Part shown: piece after piece, positions 1 to 9,273 of the stretch
How the letters are laid out: every line of letters starts with the position of its first letter
Numbering within the stretch: the first letter of the stretch is position 1
Assembly (NCBI RefSeq): GCF_013393905.1
Contig: NZ_CP040272.1
Span: forward strand, 5,514,001-5,578,000
Reading direction: 5' to 3'
Source of the DNA: Nostoc sp. C052
GTDB taxonomy: Bacteria; Cyanobacteriota; Cyanobacteriia; Cyanobacteriales; Nostocaceae
DNA length: 64,000 nt
Position numbers and translations under genes: made by a program
Notes under the pieces: generated by a model
Told to the model about the DNA's origin: nothing
The model's input: the letters and a program-made list of their open reading frames with translations, nothing else
Databases searched by the model: none

Positions 1-2
1 AA

Positions 3-1049
3 TTTATCGATGATATCATCCATACGTTTTATGTAAATATTCATAATTTTCAGGAAGATAACTGGGATTATGAGAGATTTCAAACCTTATCAAAGGATTA
101 TACCAATAGGCAGATTTTTATAGACTCATACAGTTATTATCTTAAGTTTCTTTTCCAAAATCAGGACAATCTTCAGCAAGTTCACGAAATTCTAGCTGAT
201 TCTGAGTCTAAGAATTGGTTAACAAACTTATTGCTTTTCAGACTAGTAGGACATCTACACTTTAAATTACCTACTAATAATGAACAACACTGGCGAGACA
301 GACAGAAAGCTAGGGAGATGATAGTTTCAGAATCTGATGTAGATTACTCTGGTATTTTTGGTGAATTGCAGAAGTATGCGGTTAGCTTTGAAAATCAACA
401 TATTACTATTGATTGCTGGTCGGGCAATGTAGCTTGGACATTTTTGTTCAAGCAGTATTACTTTAGTAGAAATAATGTTCAAATCTGTCCTGAGCCAGGA
501 GATTATGTGATTGATGCTGGTGCGTGCTTTGGTGATACAGCAATAGCTTTTGCATCAACTGTTGGTTCAGAAGGCAAAGTTTTTTCGTTTGAAATAGAGC
601 CACATAATTTAGATGTATTTTGCTACAACTTGATGCAGAATGAGGATTTAGCAGAGAGGGTAGTTATTAGTGATTATGCTCTAACAGATAGTTCAGAAAC
701 TCAGCTTTATTTACATGGCGAAGGGCCTGGTACAAATATTAGTAACACTCCATCGGAAATACCTATAGCTACTACGACAATTGATCAACTTGTATATGAA
801 AAAAGTATAGATAGAGTAGATTTCATTAAAATGGATATTGAAGGGGCTGAATTAAGTGCCTTACATGGGGCTGTAGAAACTATCCGTAAGTTCCGTCCAA
901 AACTTGCTATTTCTATATATCATAGACCAAATGATATTTTTGATATTCCTATTTTTATCCATAGTTTAGATATTGGCTACCAGTTGTATATAGATCATTA
1001 CACGATACATTCTGAAGAAACAGTGCTTTACGCCAAAGTTATGCAATAA
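3..1049 (+). CDS. FkbM-family SAM-dependent methyltransferase, 5' end outside window
   Basis: The reading frame is already open at the first complete codon of the window and has no stop before 1049, so the gene starts upstream; the TTG at 231 is only an internal leucine codon. About 348 residues are visible. The C-terminal two thirds is a Rossmann methyltransferase: the SAM-binding motif VIDAGACFGDT lies near visible residue 169, the acidic FEIEP strand follows, and the FkbM-type signature FIKMDIEGAE lies near residue 275. Members of this family O-methylate sugars or natural products, and cyanobacterial copies are common in exopolysaccharide and LPS clusters. The downstream aminotransferase and glycosyltransferase on the same strand support a role in glycan decoration. 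The first 80-100 visible residues are not recognised and may be the tail of a larger fused protein. Confidence 0.85.
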   Translation, partial: FIDDIIHTFYVNIHNFQEDNWDYERFQTLSKDYTNRQIFIDSYSYYLKFLFQNQDNLQQVHEILADSESKNWLTNLLLFRLVGHLHFKLPTNNEQHWRDRQKAREMIVSESDVDYSGIFGELQKYAVSFENQHITIDCWSGNVAWTFLFKQYYFSRNNVQICPEPGDYVIDAGACFGDTAIAFASTVGSEGKVFSFEIEPHNLDVFCYNLMQNEDLAERVVISDYALTDSSETQLYLHGEGPGTNISNTPSEIPIATTTIDQLVYEKSIDRVDFIKMDIEGAELSALHGAVETIRKFRPKLAISIYHRPNDIFDIPIFIHSLDIGYQLYIDHYTIHSEETVLYAKVMQ

Positions 1050-1162
1050 ACCACAAAAAGAATTTTTGCTTTTTAATATATCAAAGTTCCTCACCTTTGA
1101 AATGTTCTATAATGATTTATTTAAAATCTTTTCTAAAGTTTTTCCAAATACAAAATTAAAAA

Positions 1163-2377
1163 ATGGTTCAGATGAAACAACAATTGAATAATTTAGCTAT
1201 ATTTACTGGTATACCAACGTTCACAGAAAAATTGCATGTTGGTCGTCCTAATATTGGAAGCCGCGAGCGCTTACTTAATCGCATCAATGACATCTTAGAT
1301 AGAAGATGGCTAACGAACAATGGCCCTTATGTACAAGAATTTGAGCAACGTATTGCTGAATTTATCGGAGTAAGGCATTGCATTGCTAGCTGTAATGCTA
1401 CAGTAGCATTAGAAATAGCCATCCGTGCTGCGGGTTTAAAAGGCGAAGTTATTGTCCCTTCTTTTACCTTTATCGCAACCGCACACGCTCTACAATGGCA
1501 AGAAATTACCCCAGTATTTTGTGATATTGACCCTAAAACCCACAACATCGATCCAAAGCAAATAGAGCAATTAATAACGCCACGTACTACAGGTATTATT
1601 GGCGTTCATTTGTGGGGTCGTCCATGTAGTGTGGAGGCTTTAAGTAAAATTGCCCGTACCCACAACTTAAAATTAATGTTTGATGCAGCTCATGCTTTCG
1701 GCTGTTCACATCAAGGACGTATGATTGGTAGCTTTGGAGATGCCGAAGTTTTTAGCTTCCACGCTACTAAATTTTTGAACACATTTGAGGGTGGAGCAAT
1801 TGTGACTAATAATGATGAATTAGCTGCAAAAATTCGCCTGATGACTAACTTTGGTTTTGTCGGTATGGATAACGTTATCTATATTGGTACAAACGGGAAA
1901 ATGCATGAAACATCAGCAGCAATGGGTTTGACAGGACTTGAAAGTTTAGAAGAGTTTGTGGCTATCAATTATCGTAATTACCAACAATATAAACAAGAAT
2001 TGCAGAGTATTCCTGGACTGAAACTTATTGCTTATGACAAAACACAAAAATGTAATTATCAGTATATTGTTTTAGAAATTGATGAAAAAGATTTTGGTAT
2101 AAGCCGAGATTATTTAGTTGAAATATTACAAGCTGAAAATATTATTGCTCGAAAGTACTTCTATCCAGGTTGCCATAATATGGAACCTTATCGTTCTTAT
2201 TTTCCTTACAATAGGCTATTGCTACCTAAAACTGAAAAACTTGTCAATCGAGTACTCTGCCTACCAACAGGCACGGCATTAAAACCAGAAGATATTAGCA
2301 AAATTTGTCAAATTATCAAGTTAGTTTTTGCTAATAGTTGTGAAATTTCTAAAGTCCCCTATTATTCACACATCTAA
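1163..2377 (+). CDS. DegT/DnrJ/EryC1/StrS-family PLP-dependent sugar aminotransferase
   Basis: This 404-residue protein has the full length of the sugar aminotransferase family, which transfers an amino group to keto-sugar nucleotides such as dTDP-4-keto-6-deoxyhexose. Visible features are the substrate-loop motif RRWLTNNGP near residue 50, the VPSFTFIATAHA segment, the DAAHAFG motif with the Asp that contacts the pyridine nitrogen, and the HATKFLNTFEGG motif whose Lys (about residue 203) should form the Schiff base with PLP. It follows the FkbM gene by 113 bp and precedes the glycosyltransferase by 24 bp on the same strand, so it probably makes an amino-deoxysugar used by that cluster. The exact sugar cannot be read from sequence. 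A second ATG lies three codons downstream of the chosen start. Confidence 0.9.
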   Translation: MVQMKQQLNNLAIFTGIPTFTEKLHVGRPNIGSRERLLNRINDILDRRWLTNNGPYVQEFEQRIAEFIGVRHCIASCNATVALEIAIRAAGLKGEVIVPSFTFIATAHALQWQEITPVFCDIDPKTHNIDPKQIEQLITPRTTGIIGVHLWGRPCSVEALSKIARTHNLKLMFDAAHAFGCSHQGRMIGSFGDAEVFSFHATKFLNTFEGGAIVTNNDELAAKIRLMTNFGFVGMDNVIYIGTNGKMHETSAAMGLTGLESLEEFVAINYRNYQQYKQELQSIPGLKLIAYDKTQKCNYQYIVLEIDEKDFGISRDYLVEILQAENIIARKYFYPGCHNMEPYRSYFPYNRLLLPKTEKLVNRVLCLPTGTALKPEDISKICQIIKLVFANSCEISKVPYYSHI

Positions 2378-2401
2378 AATTTATATCTTAGAGATGAAAG
2401 T

Positions 2402-5400
2402 ATGAAAGTAAGTGTTTTAATGGTTACTTATAACCATGAAAATTTTATTGCTCAAGCCATAGAAAGTGTATTGATGCAAGAAGTCGATTTTGAATATGAA
2501 CTTGTGATAGGCGAAGATTATTCTACAGATAATACACGTCAAATTGTAATTGATTACCAAAGAAAATATTCGGACAAAATTCGCTTATTACTGCCCGATA
2601 TAAACTTAGGGGCGCACAAAAATTTTTTAAATACATTTAAAGCCTGTCAAGGTCAGTATCTAGCAATATTAGAAGGTGATGACTACTGGACTTCAAGTGA
2701 AAAACTACAAAAACAAGTAGATTTTTTAGATAAAAACTTAGACTTTGCTATATGTTTTCACAATGTATTAGTATTTTGCCAAGATAACAGTCACTCACCT
2801 ACGATTTTTCTGCGCAATCAGCCAAAAACATCTACTATAGAAAATTTGTTAGTAAACAACTTTATTTCCACTCCTTCAGTAATGTATCGTGCTGGCTTAG
2901 TACAAGAGTTTCCCGATTGGTTTTATGAACAAAGTATGGGAGATTGGACTTTCCATATTTTAAATGCACAGTATGGAAAAATCGGATACATTGATGAAGT
3001 GATGTCAGCATATAGAGTTCATGCGAAAGGAATATGGTCTAGTAAAAGCCGAGAATCGCAAATAAAAGAAACTATTAGAATGCTTGACACTATAAAATAT
3101 AATCTTAGCTCTCAATATCAAGCAATTATAAATACATCTATAAATTTATACTCTCAACAACTAGCTAGTGTATTAAAAGATCAAGAATTAAATAAATCAC
3201 AGCAAGAAACTGATTACAAGAAAACCAACTTATTAGAGGAACAGCCGTTAGTTAGTATTTGTATTCCTACTTACAATGGTGAAAAATTTATTGCAGAAGC
3301 TATTAATAGTGTGTTACACCAAACCTATCCAAATATAGAAATTGTTTTATCTGATGATAATTCTAGTGACATAACAGTTGAGATTGCTAAATTATTTAAT
3401 CAAAAATTATCCGTTGATTTTTCCATTCTTGAACATAGTCAATATGGACTAGCTCAAAATTGGAATTTTTGTATTTCTCAAGCTAAAGGTAAATATATAA
3501 AGTTTTTATTTCAAGATGATTTGTTAGAGCCAAATGCTATTGAAGAAATGGTTAATTTGGCTGAACAAGATGAAGAGATAGGTTTAGTTTTCTCACCGCG
3601 AACACTCTTCACTAATACTGGCAACACCGTCTATGATTCAAACTTTTTAATGCATCACGAAGCTAAAGATGTATACAAAGCTTGGTCAACATTAAAGCCA
3701 ATTCAATCAGGACAGCAACTTTTACTAGATCCCAATATACTTGGCTCTCCAATTAATAAAATTGGAGAGCCAAGCACAGTACTCATCAGAAAAGATGTTT
3801 TTGAAAAAGTAGGATTATTTAATCCTGAGTTTTGTCAACTTGTAGATTTGGAAATGTGGCTCAGAATTATGAGTCAATACAAAGTTGGTTTTGTTGATCA
3901 AGTTTTATCTCATTTTAGGATACACCCACAACAACAAACTCGTCGAAATGCTGCTTTAAAGGATGCTATTTTATTAGATTATCAAAAACTGTTTCAGACA
4001 ATTTACAGTGATACACGATATCCTGAAGCAACGAGACAACAAGCTCTTTATAGATATGCAGTTTTGAGTGAACAAAATGCAGAATTGCATAATTTGCGAA
4101 AACAAATAGCAGAAGAATGTCTGAATGTTTCAGATGAGCAGATAACAGATATGTATCTAGGTCTACTGGGTACAACACATAAGATGTTAGTGAATAGTAG
4201 CATCAAGTATGAAAGTCTGACTGATGAAGAACAGATTTTTGCTAATGATATCCTTTTAAGGCTATCTCAAGGTTTTGATCAGCCAAAAGCAATTCAGTAT
4301 TTACTAGCAGCTATGCTGTATCGGAGTGCTGACCAGTTACCATTACAGCATGACCTCTCTCGCATACCCAGTTGGTTAATTAATGACTATTTACAATTCC
4401 TATTTTCTTCCCCAGTTGACTTTCAAGAACTGGGTGATGCAGATAATTACTATTACTATATGCGGGGGTGGATTGATTATTTACATACATCTATATTACA
4501 AAATTCTGACTCTCACTTGTGGGATCAAATAGCTAATAACTTTACGTCCATTGCTAATTTTATTCCCCTATATTTTAATGAGCATAATCTTAAAGATATC
4601 TATGTTAAGCGTGGAAAAATTATAGAGCTTTTACTGAAGCGTAAGGGTTATGAGGTAGATTATGAGTTTGCAAATAGACCTATAGGCAGAAAAAAAATTC
4701 GCTTGGGTATCCTGGCTGCACATTTTCTACCTGGTTCTGAAACATTTGCTTACCTTCCTATTTATGAGTATATCAGTAGAGATTTTGAAGTAATTTTGTA
4801 CTCTCTTAATCAAACTGGTCATCAACTAGAGCAATATTGCCAAAGCTGTGCAAATTCCTTTAAGCTGCTACCACAAGATTTAGCAGGACAAGTAAATACA
4901 ATTCGTAATGATGATCTCGATATATTATTCATTGCTACCAATGTGACGGCAGTAACCAATCAAATCTGCTTCTTATCAATGCATAGGTTAGCTAGAATAC
5001 AAGTCACAAGTGGCGGTTCTGTAGTGACAACAGGAATGCGGCATATAGATTATTACATTTCTGGTACCCTAACCGATCCATCGGCGACGGCAGAAGAGCA
5101 ATATCGAGAAAAGTTGGTGAAGCTAGAAGGAACTGCTCATTGCTTTAGTTATGGAAGTGAACAAGAAAATGTAACTGTCAAAGTTGATCGAGAAAGTTTA
5201 GGTATCTCTGAAGAAACAGTTATTTTTGTCTCTGGTGCTAACTTCTTCAAAATCATCCCTGAACTAATTAATACATGGGCAAAAATAATTTCTGGAGTTC
5301 CCAATTCAGTTTTAGTGCTTCTGCCATTTGGCCCGAATTGGTCAAATAATTACCCTAAAAAAGCTTTTGTAAATCACTTGATTAAAGTGTTTTCAACGCA

Positions 5401-6250
5401 TGGTATACCAGCAGAGAAATTAATAGTTTTAGATCCTCAGCCAGTGCCAAATCGAGAAGAAGTTAAAGAATACTTCAAAATTGCCAATGTATATCTAGAT
5501 TCTTATCCATTTGCAGGAACAACTTCTTTAGTAGAACCACTACAAGTTAATCTACCAGTAATCGCTAGACGGGGAAGTAGCTTTCGCTCTGCAATGGGAG
5601 CCGCAATGGTGCAAGTACTGGATATCCCCAATTTAGTTGCGGATAGTGAAGAGTCTTATATACAATTAGCGATCGCACTTGGTAATAATCCTAAATTACG
5701 TCAAGAAAAGAGTGACCAAATTAAGGAAAAAATGCAGGGGAATCCTAGTTTTCTTGATAGTCGTTCTTACTCAGCTAAAATAGGTAGCTTATTTCAAGAA
5801 TTATTAAGTAAGCATCTTGCAGATAATCTGAGTCAAAATTTACAACTAGGAGATATTAACCTAATTATCTTCCCTGATTGGTTACAGCCAGAAGAATCTC
5901 TTGGTTTAGCTTTAGAACAAGTGATTAAAAGATTAGCCAATCATGTGAAGAATGAGAAAATTACTTTAATTATCAACACGAGTAATACTGCTCCTGAAGA
6001 TGCAGAAATATTTCTATCTAGTATTGCGATGAATCTGTTGTTAGAGGAAGATTTAGATATTAATCAAGGATTAGAAATTTCTCTGGTAGAAAACCTTTCT
6101 AATATTGAGTGGCAAGGGTTGTTACCTCGAATTAATGCCAGACTTATTTTGGAATATGAAGATCAGGAAGCTTTAAAAAAAGTACCACTTAAAAATCTAG
6201 GATGTTATGAACTAGATAACTGGATTAATAAATTTTCGACTGTTGATTAA
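2402..6250 (+). CDS. Tri-modular glycosyltransferase: two GT2 domains plus an OGT/SPINDLY-like (GT41) domain
   Basis: This 1282-residue protein fuses three glycosyltransferase modules. A GT2 domain spans roughly residues 1-230 and has a GEDYS segment and the metal-binding LEGDDYW motif near residue 92. A second GT2 domain spans about 281-520, with CIPTYNGE, LSDDNSSD and FQDDLLEP. A GT41-like OGT catalytic domain spans about 760-1145, with LGILAAHF, QVTSGGSVVTTGMRHIDYY and the donor-site segment PFAGTTSLVEPL. The last ~130 residues match a tail often found on cyanobacterial glycan proteins (NLIIFPDWLQPEESL). Family knowledge gives sugar-nucleotide-dependent transfer; acceptors are unknown. With the adjacent aminotransferase and methyltransferase it may build and attach an unusual sugar to a surface glycan or protein. 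A perfect 15-bp hairpin lies inside the second GT2 coding region. Confidence 0.85.
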   Translation: MKVSVLMVTYNHENFIAQAIESVLMQEVDFEYELVIGEDYSTDNTRQIVIDYQRKYSDKIRLLLPDINLGAHKNFLNTFKACQGQYLAILEGDDYWTSSEKLQKQVDFLDKNLDFAICFHNVLVFCQDNSHSPTIFLRNQPKTSTIENLLVNNFISTPSVMYRAGLVQEFPDWFYEQSMGDWTFHILNAQYGKIGYIDEVMSAYRVHAKGIWSSKSRESQIKETIRMLDTIKYNLSSQYQAIINTSINLYSQQLASVLKDQELNKSQQETDYKKTNLLEEQPLVSICIPTYNGEKFIAEAINSVLHQTYPNIEIVLSDDNSSDITVEIAKLFNQKLSVDFSILEHSQYGLAQNWNFCISQAKGKYIKFLFQDDLLEPNAIEEMVNLAEQDEEIGLVFSPRTLFTNTGNTVYDSNFLMHHEAKDVYKAWSTLKPIQSGQQLLLDPNILGSPINKIGEPSTVLIRKDVFEKVGLFNPEFCQLVDLEMWLRIMSQYKVGFVDQVLSHFRIHPQQQTRRNAALKDAILLDYQKLFQTIYSDTRYPEATRQQALYRYAVLSEQNAELHNLRKQIAEECLNVSDEQITDMYLGLLGTTHKMLVNSSIKYESLTDEEQIFANDILLRLSQGFDQPKAIQYLLAAMLYRSADQLPLQHDLSRIPSWLINDYLQFLFSSPVDFQELGDADNYYYYMRGWIDYLHTSILQNSDSHLWDQIANNFTSIANFIPLYFNEHNLKDIYVKRGKIIELLLKRKGYEVDYEFANRPIGRKKIRLGILAAHFLPGSETFAYLPIYEYISRDFEVILYSLNQTGHQLEQYCQSCANSFKLLPQDLAGQVNTIRNDDLDILFIATNVTAVTNQICFLSMHRLARIQVTSGGSVVTTGMRHIDYYISGTLTDPSATAEEQYREKLVKLEGTAHCFSYGSEQENVTVKVDRESLGISEETVIFVSGANFFKIIPELINTWAKIISGVPNSVLVLLPFGPNWSNNYPKKAFVNHLIKVFSTHGIPAEKLIVLDPQPVPNREEVKEYFKIANVYLDSYPFAGTTSLVEPLQVNLPVIARRGSSFRSAMGAAMVQVLDIPNLVADSEESYIQLAIALGNNPKLRQEKSDQIKEKMQGNPSFLDSRSYSAKIGSLFQELLSKHLADNLSQNLQLGDINLIIFPDWLQPEESLGLALEQVIKRLANHVKNEKITLIINTSNTAPEDAEIFLSSIAMNLLLEEDLDINQGLEISLVENLSNIEWQGLLPRINARLILEYEDQEALKKVPLKNLGCYELDNWINKFSTVD
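3740..3774. repeat. Perfect 15-bp hairpin inside the glycosyltransferase gene
   Basis: The arms CTTGGCTCTCCAATT (3740-3754) and AATTGGAGAGCCAAG (3760-3774) are perfectly complementary around a 5-nt loop. The hairpin lies in the coding sequence for the conserved IGEPST stretch of the second GT2 domain. The reading frame is unaffected. Confidence 0.85.
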
Positions 6251-6300
6251 ACAAGATTTACCATATTCAGGGGAGTATCCCAATTTTGCAAGAACGTGTT

Positions 6301-6474
6301 TGTCATTGCGTACTACTTTCCTACGGAACGCTACGCGAACGGAGAACCCGTTGGCGCAGCTTCTCGTAGAGAAGGGTACGAAGCGACAGCGTAGTGAACG
6401 CGAGTGCGTCTCCAAGAGTTGCAATCCCATATCTTGCGATTGCTTCACTCCACTGCGTTGCGCTCGCAATGACA
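6301..6474. repeat. MITE-like palindromic element with TGTCATTGCG ends
   Basis: A 174-bp element is bounded by TGTCATTGCG (6301-6310) and its complement CGCAATGACA (6465-6474). It contains further nested complementarity, including the dispersed segment with CTACGGAACGCTACGCG that recurs near 17300 and, inverted, near 6640. No protein-coding capacity is credible. It immediately precedes the next element. Confidence 0.65.
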
Positions 6475-6537
6475 ATTTGTAACTTGACTTTGATATAACT
6501 TGCACATTTGGCATGATCCCATATTCAGTGCCTTGGC

Positions 6538-6737
6538 TTAGAGGTTGTTTGAAAAGTTTTGGGCGAATATAATTCGCTACTACACTAGCATTGTCCACCT
6601 CCACGGACTAACACAAAATCAAGGTCTTCAACCCACCTTCGCGTAGCGTTCCGTAGGAAAGGTGGGTTTCGTCTGTGTAGCCGCGATTTTTAATCGCCGG
6701 GGCTAGTATTAATTTAGACTTTTTAAACAACCTCTTA
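6538..6737. mobile_element. MITE-like element, family A (TTA target duplication)
   Basis: The ends are GAGGTTGTTTGAAAAG on the left and, inverted, CTTTTTAAACAACCTC on the right. Both are flanked by TTA, consistent with a 3-bp target duplication. The 200-bp interior is not coding. A second copy in opposite orientation lies at 17235-17621 and shares its ends and interior segments. The GAGGTTGTTTGAAAAG-type end and TNA duplication resemble IS5-type elements, so these may be non-autonomous derivatives; that parentage is inference. Confidence 0.8.
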
Positions 6738-6752
6738 GAGTAAGAAGAAGAG

Positions 6753-6770
6753 TACTTGTAATTACAAGTA
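6753..6770. promoter_or_regulatory. 18-bp perfect palindrome upstream of murF
   Basis: TACTTGTAATTACAAGTA is a perfect 18-bp palindrome centred about 53 bp upstream of the murF start codon. It lies in the short space left between the MITE and the gene. A TATTAT box follows at 6776-6781. It is a candidate dimeric-regulator operator; no regulator is identified. Confidence 0.5.
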
Positions 6771-6814
6771 AACAATATTATGTCATAATTCGATTTTATG
6801 ATTTTGAACTTTAA

Positions 6815-8170
6815 ATGCGTTGCTCTGCTACCCTAACCCAACTGGTTGAAGTTATTTTGGGCCATTCTGTAAACTTATCTGAAACTGCTTTAACACAAGT
6901 AAGTAGTGGTATCCAAACAGATAGCCGTACCCTGAAGCCAGGTGAAGTATTTGTTGCTTTCCGAGGCGATAAGTTTGATGGACATGAATTTGTGCCAACT
7001 GCGATCGCAAAGGGTGCAATCGCTGCAATTGTAGATTTTGAATACGAAAATCCGGGATTTCCTGTATTACAGGTAAAGGACACCCTCAAGGCATATCAAA
7101 AACTTGGCCGATGGTGGCGCGATCGCTTTAACATTCCTGTAATTGGTGTAACGGGTTCTGTAGGTAAAACTACAACCAAAGAATTGATCGCCGCAGTCTT
7201 AGCAACCAAGGGACGAGTTCACAAAACTTATGGAAATTACAACAACGAAATTGGTGTCCCGAAAACTCTCCTAGAACTTGGCGCCGAAAATGACTACGCC
7301 GTAATTGAGATGGCGATGCGGGGTAGGGGACAAATTGCCGAACTGACGCAAATAGCGCGTCCAACAATTGGAGTGATTACTAATGTGGGGACGGCACATA
7401 TTGAGTTACTGGGTTCCGAAGAAGCGATCGCTGAGGCAAAATGTGAGTTATTAGCCGAAATGCCTGCTGATAGTGTGGCAATTCTCAATCACGACAATCC
7501 GCTATTAATGGCGACGGCGGCGAAAGTTTGGCACGGGGAACTTTTAACTTACGGCTTTTCTGGTGGAGATATCCAAGGGCAATTAATTGATAACGAGATT
7601 GTGGAAGTCGCAGGCATCCAACTACCTCTGCCTCTACCTGGGCGTCACAATGCGACTAATTTTTTGGCAGCTTTAGCGGTGGCCAAGGTGTTGGGGATTG
7701 ATTGGGAAACCCTCAAAGCAGGTGTGAATGTGGATATGCCTACAGGGCGATCACAGCGATTTAACTTACCCAATGATGTAGTAATCTTAGATGAAACTTA
7801 TAATGCTGCACCAGAAGCGATGATTGCAGCGTTGCAATTATTGGCAGAGACACCCGGAAAGCGGAAGATTGCCGTATTGGGTGCAATGAAAGAATTGGGA
7901 GAGCGATCGCAGCAGTTGCACCAGCGAGTGGGTGAAACAGTCCGAAAGTTGAATTTAGACGGCTTGTTGGTTTTGGTAGATGGACAAGATGCCGAAGCGA
8001 TCGCTCTTAGTGCTGAGGGGATTCCATCGGAGTGTTTTGCCACTCATGCCGAGTTGGTGGCTAGGTTGAAGACATTTGTGCAAACAGGCGATCGTTTATT
8101 GTTCAAGGCCGCTCATTCCGTGGGACTAGATCGGGTAGTCAATCAATTACGTGCAGAATTTCCCAAATGA
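6815..8170 (+). CDS. murF: UDP-N-acetylmuramoyl-tripeptide--D-alanyl-D-alanine ligase
   Basis: MurF is the cytoplasmic Mur ligase that adds D-Ala-D-Ala to UDP-MurNAc-tripeptide using ATP, completing the peptidoglycan pentapeptide. The 451-residue protein has normal family length. Visible are the N-terminal uridine-binding domain with the SGIQTDSRTLKPGEVFVA segment, the ATP P-loop GVTGSVGKTTT near residues 110-120, the GNYNNEIGVP segment typical of MurF, the central PGRHNATNFLAA motif, and the C-terminal domain starting near LDETYNAAPEA. It overlaps the following acetyltransferase gene by four bases (ATGA), indicating translational coupling. An 18-bp palindrome and a MITE lie directly upstream. 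Confidence 0.95.
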   Translation: MRCSATLTQLVEVILGHSVNLSETALTQVSSGIQTDSRTLKPGEVFVAFRGDKFDGHEFVPTAIAKGAIAAIVDFEYENPGFPVLQVKDTLKAYQKLGRWWRDRFNIPVIGVTGSVGKTTTKELIAAVLATKGRVHKTYGNYNNEIGVPKTLLELGAENDYAVIEMAMRGRGQIAELTQIARPTIGVITNVGTAHIELLGSEEAIAEAKCELLAEMPADSVAILNHDNPLLMATAAKVWHGELLTYGFSGGDIQGQLIDNEIVEVAGIQLPLPLPGRHNATNFLAALAVAKVLGIDWETLKAGVNVDMPTGRSQRFNLPNDVVILDETYNAAPEAMIAALQLLAETPGKRKIAVLGAMKELGERSQQLHQRVGETVRKLNLDGLLVLVDGQDAEAIALSAEGIPSECFATHAELVARLKTFVQTGDRLLFKAAHSVGLDRVVNQLRAEFPK

Positions 8171-8706
8171 TACCACTAGAAACCCAACGTCTGATACTGC
8201 GAGACTTTGTAGAATCAGATTGGCCAGGGGTTCATCAATACGCCAGCGATCCGAAAGTTGTGCGTTATTTAACCTTTGGCCCGAATAGCGAAGAAGATAC
8301 CAAAAACTTTTTGCAAAGAGAGATTTCATTACAAAGTAAAGAACCCCGTCAGCATTTTGCTTTGGGAGTGATTTTAAAACCCCAAAAGCAATTAATTGGT
8401 ATCTGTCGTATATCCGTTCAGGATACTGACAACAAAATAGGCTCTATTGGATACTCTTTTACTAAAGAATTTTGGGGACAAGGATATGCAACTGAAGCTG
8501 TAAAAGCAGTTGTATCATTTGGTTTTCAGGAGTTAAACTTACATCGCATCTTTGCTACTTGTCACCCAGAAAACATTGCCTCTGCACGAGTGATGCAAAA
8601 AATCGGAATGCAGCAGGAAGGGTATTTGCGAGAACACCATTGGATTAAGGGAGAATGGCGAGACTCTTGGTTATATGCCATCCTTGAGCATGAATGGATT
8701 TTCTGA
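8167..8706 (+). CDS. GNAT-family N-acetyltransferase (RimJ/RimL-like)
   Basis: This 179-residue protein has the RimJ/RimL-type GNAT fold: an N-terminal ETQRLILRDFVESDW segment, a central beta strand with GSIGYSF, the acetyl-CoA-binding loop WGQGYATEA, the strand LNLHRIFATCHPENIAS, and the closing QKIGMQQEGYLREH. Proteins of this subgroup acetylate N-terminal amines of ribosomal proteins, amino-acid derivatives or small amines; the substrate cannot be inferred. Its ATG overlaps the murF stop codon, so it is probably translated from the same mRNA, though a functional link to peptidoglycan synthesis is not established. Confidence 0.9.
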   Translation: MIPLETQRLILRDFVESDWPGVHQYASDPKVVRYLTFGPNSEEDTKNFLQREISLQSKEPRQHFALGVILKPQKQLIGICRISVQDTDNKIGSIGYSFTKEFWGQGYATEAVKAVVSFGFQELNLHRIFATCHPENIASARVMQKIGMQQEGYLREHHWIKGEWRDSWLYAILEHEWIF

Positions 8707-8734
8707 AAATATCACCTATGACGCCCGACAGACT

Positions 8735-9070
8735 TTAGTTGGAAAGACTAGGGTTGTTGTTGTTGCTGTAGTGTCTTTGAAAAAGAATTGCTGCCAAATT
8801 AGTCACCAGACAGGTGATTGCTAGCCATAACAAGATATAAGTAGGAGCCATCACCACGCCAATCATGAACCAAGTATATACGTGAAAGATCATTACAGAA
8901 GCAAAAAAGCTAGCAATTGCAGCAGATTGCCATACTTGATGTGATGGACGGCGTAACGCTACCAGACCCATCGTTAAAATTGTGATAAGTAAGTTTGCTG
9001 GTACGAGAAATGCACAAATGCTTATGCAGTTGCCACGAGAGAACTCAGCTAAGGTGTTAAAATCGAGCAT
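8735..9070 (-). CDS. Small hypothetical membrane protein
   Basis: I do not recognise this 111-residue protein. It shows three hydrophobic stretches likely to cross the membrane: about residues 18-38 (ICAFLVPANLLITILTMGLV), 48-68 and 72-95. The C-terminus is polar and Asn-rich (HYSNNNNPSLSN). The gene is convergent with the acetyltransferase gene and transcribed alone. Its start is the only suitable ATG at the beginning of the hydrophobic region. Confidence 0.65.
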   Translation of the reverse strand: MLDFNTLAEFSRGNCISICAFLVPANLLITILTMGLVALRRPSHQVWQSAAIASFFASVMIFHVYTWFMIGVVMAPTYILLWLAITCLVTNLAAILFQRHYSNNNNPSLSN

Positions 9071-9273
9071 TAATTTGTTGGGATAGATGTTAGCTTTTTA
9101 AGAATTTATTAATTTATTTTAAAACAACGCAATTTAAATTAACATAACAGTGAGTAATCACATTGCAAATATAACATAAATTAAACTATTGAGTTGCCTT
9201 TTGATACTATCAATAGTTAGTTAATTATAAAATTTCTGGATAACTAGGGTGGAAAACACCCACCCTAGCTGAA

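Noticed and set aside
6243..6604. Open frames of 79 and 130 codons across the MITE region
   Set aside because: They lie in palindromic repeats, and both strands are open because of the inverted symmetry.
6752..6765. NtcA site GTA-N8-TAC upstream of murF
   Set aside because: The match exists, but spacing to the TATTAT box is about 10 bp instead of about 22, and murF is not a typical nitrogen-control gene; the full palindrome is the better explanation.
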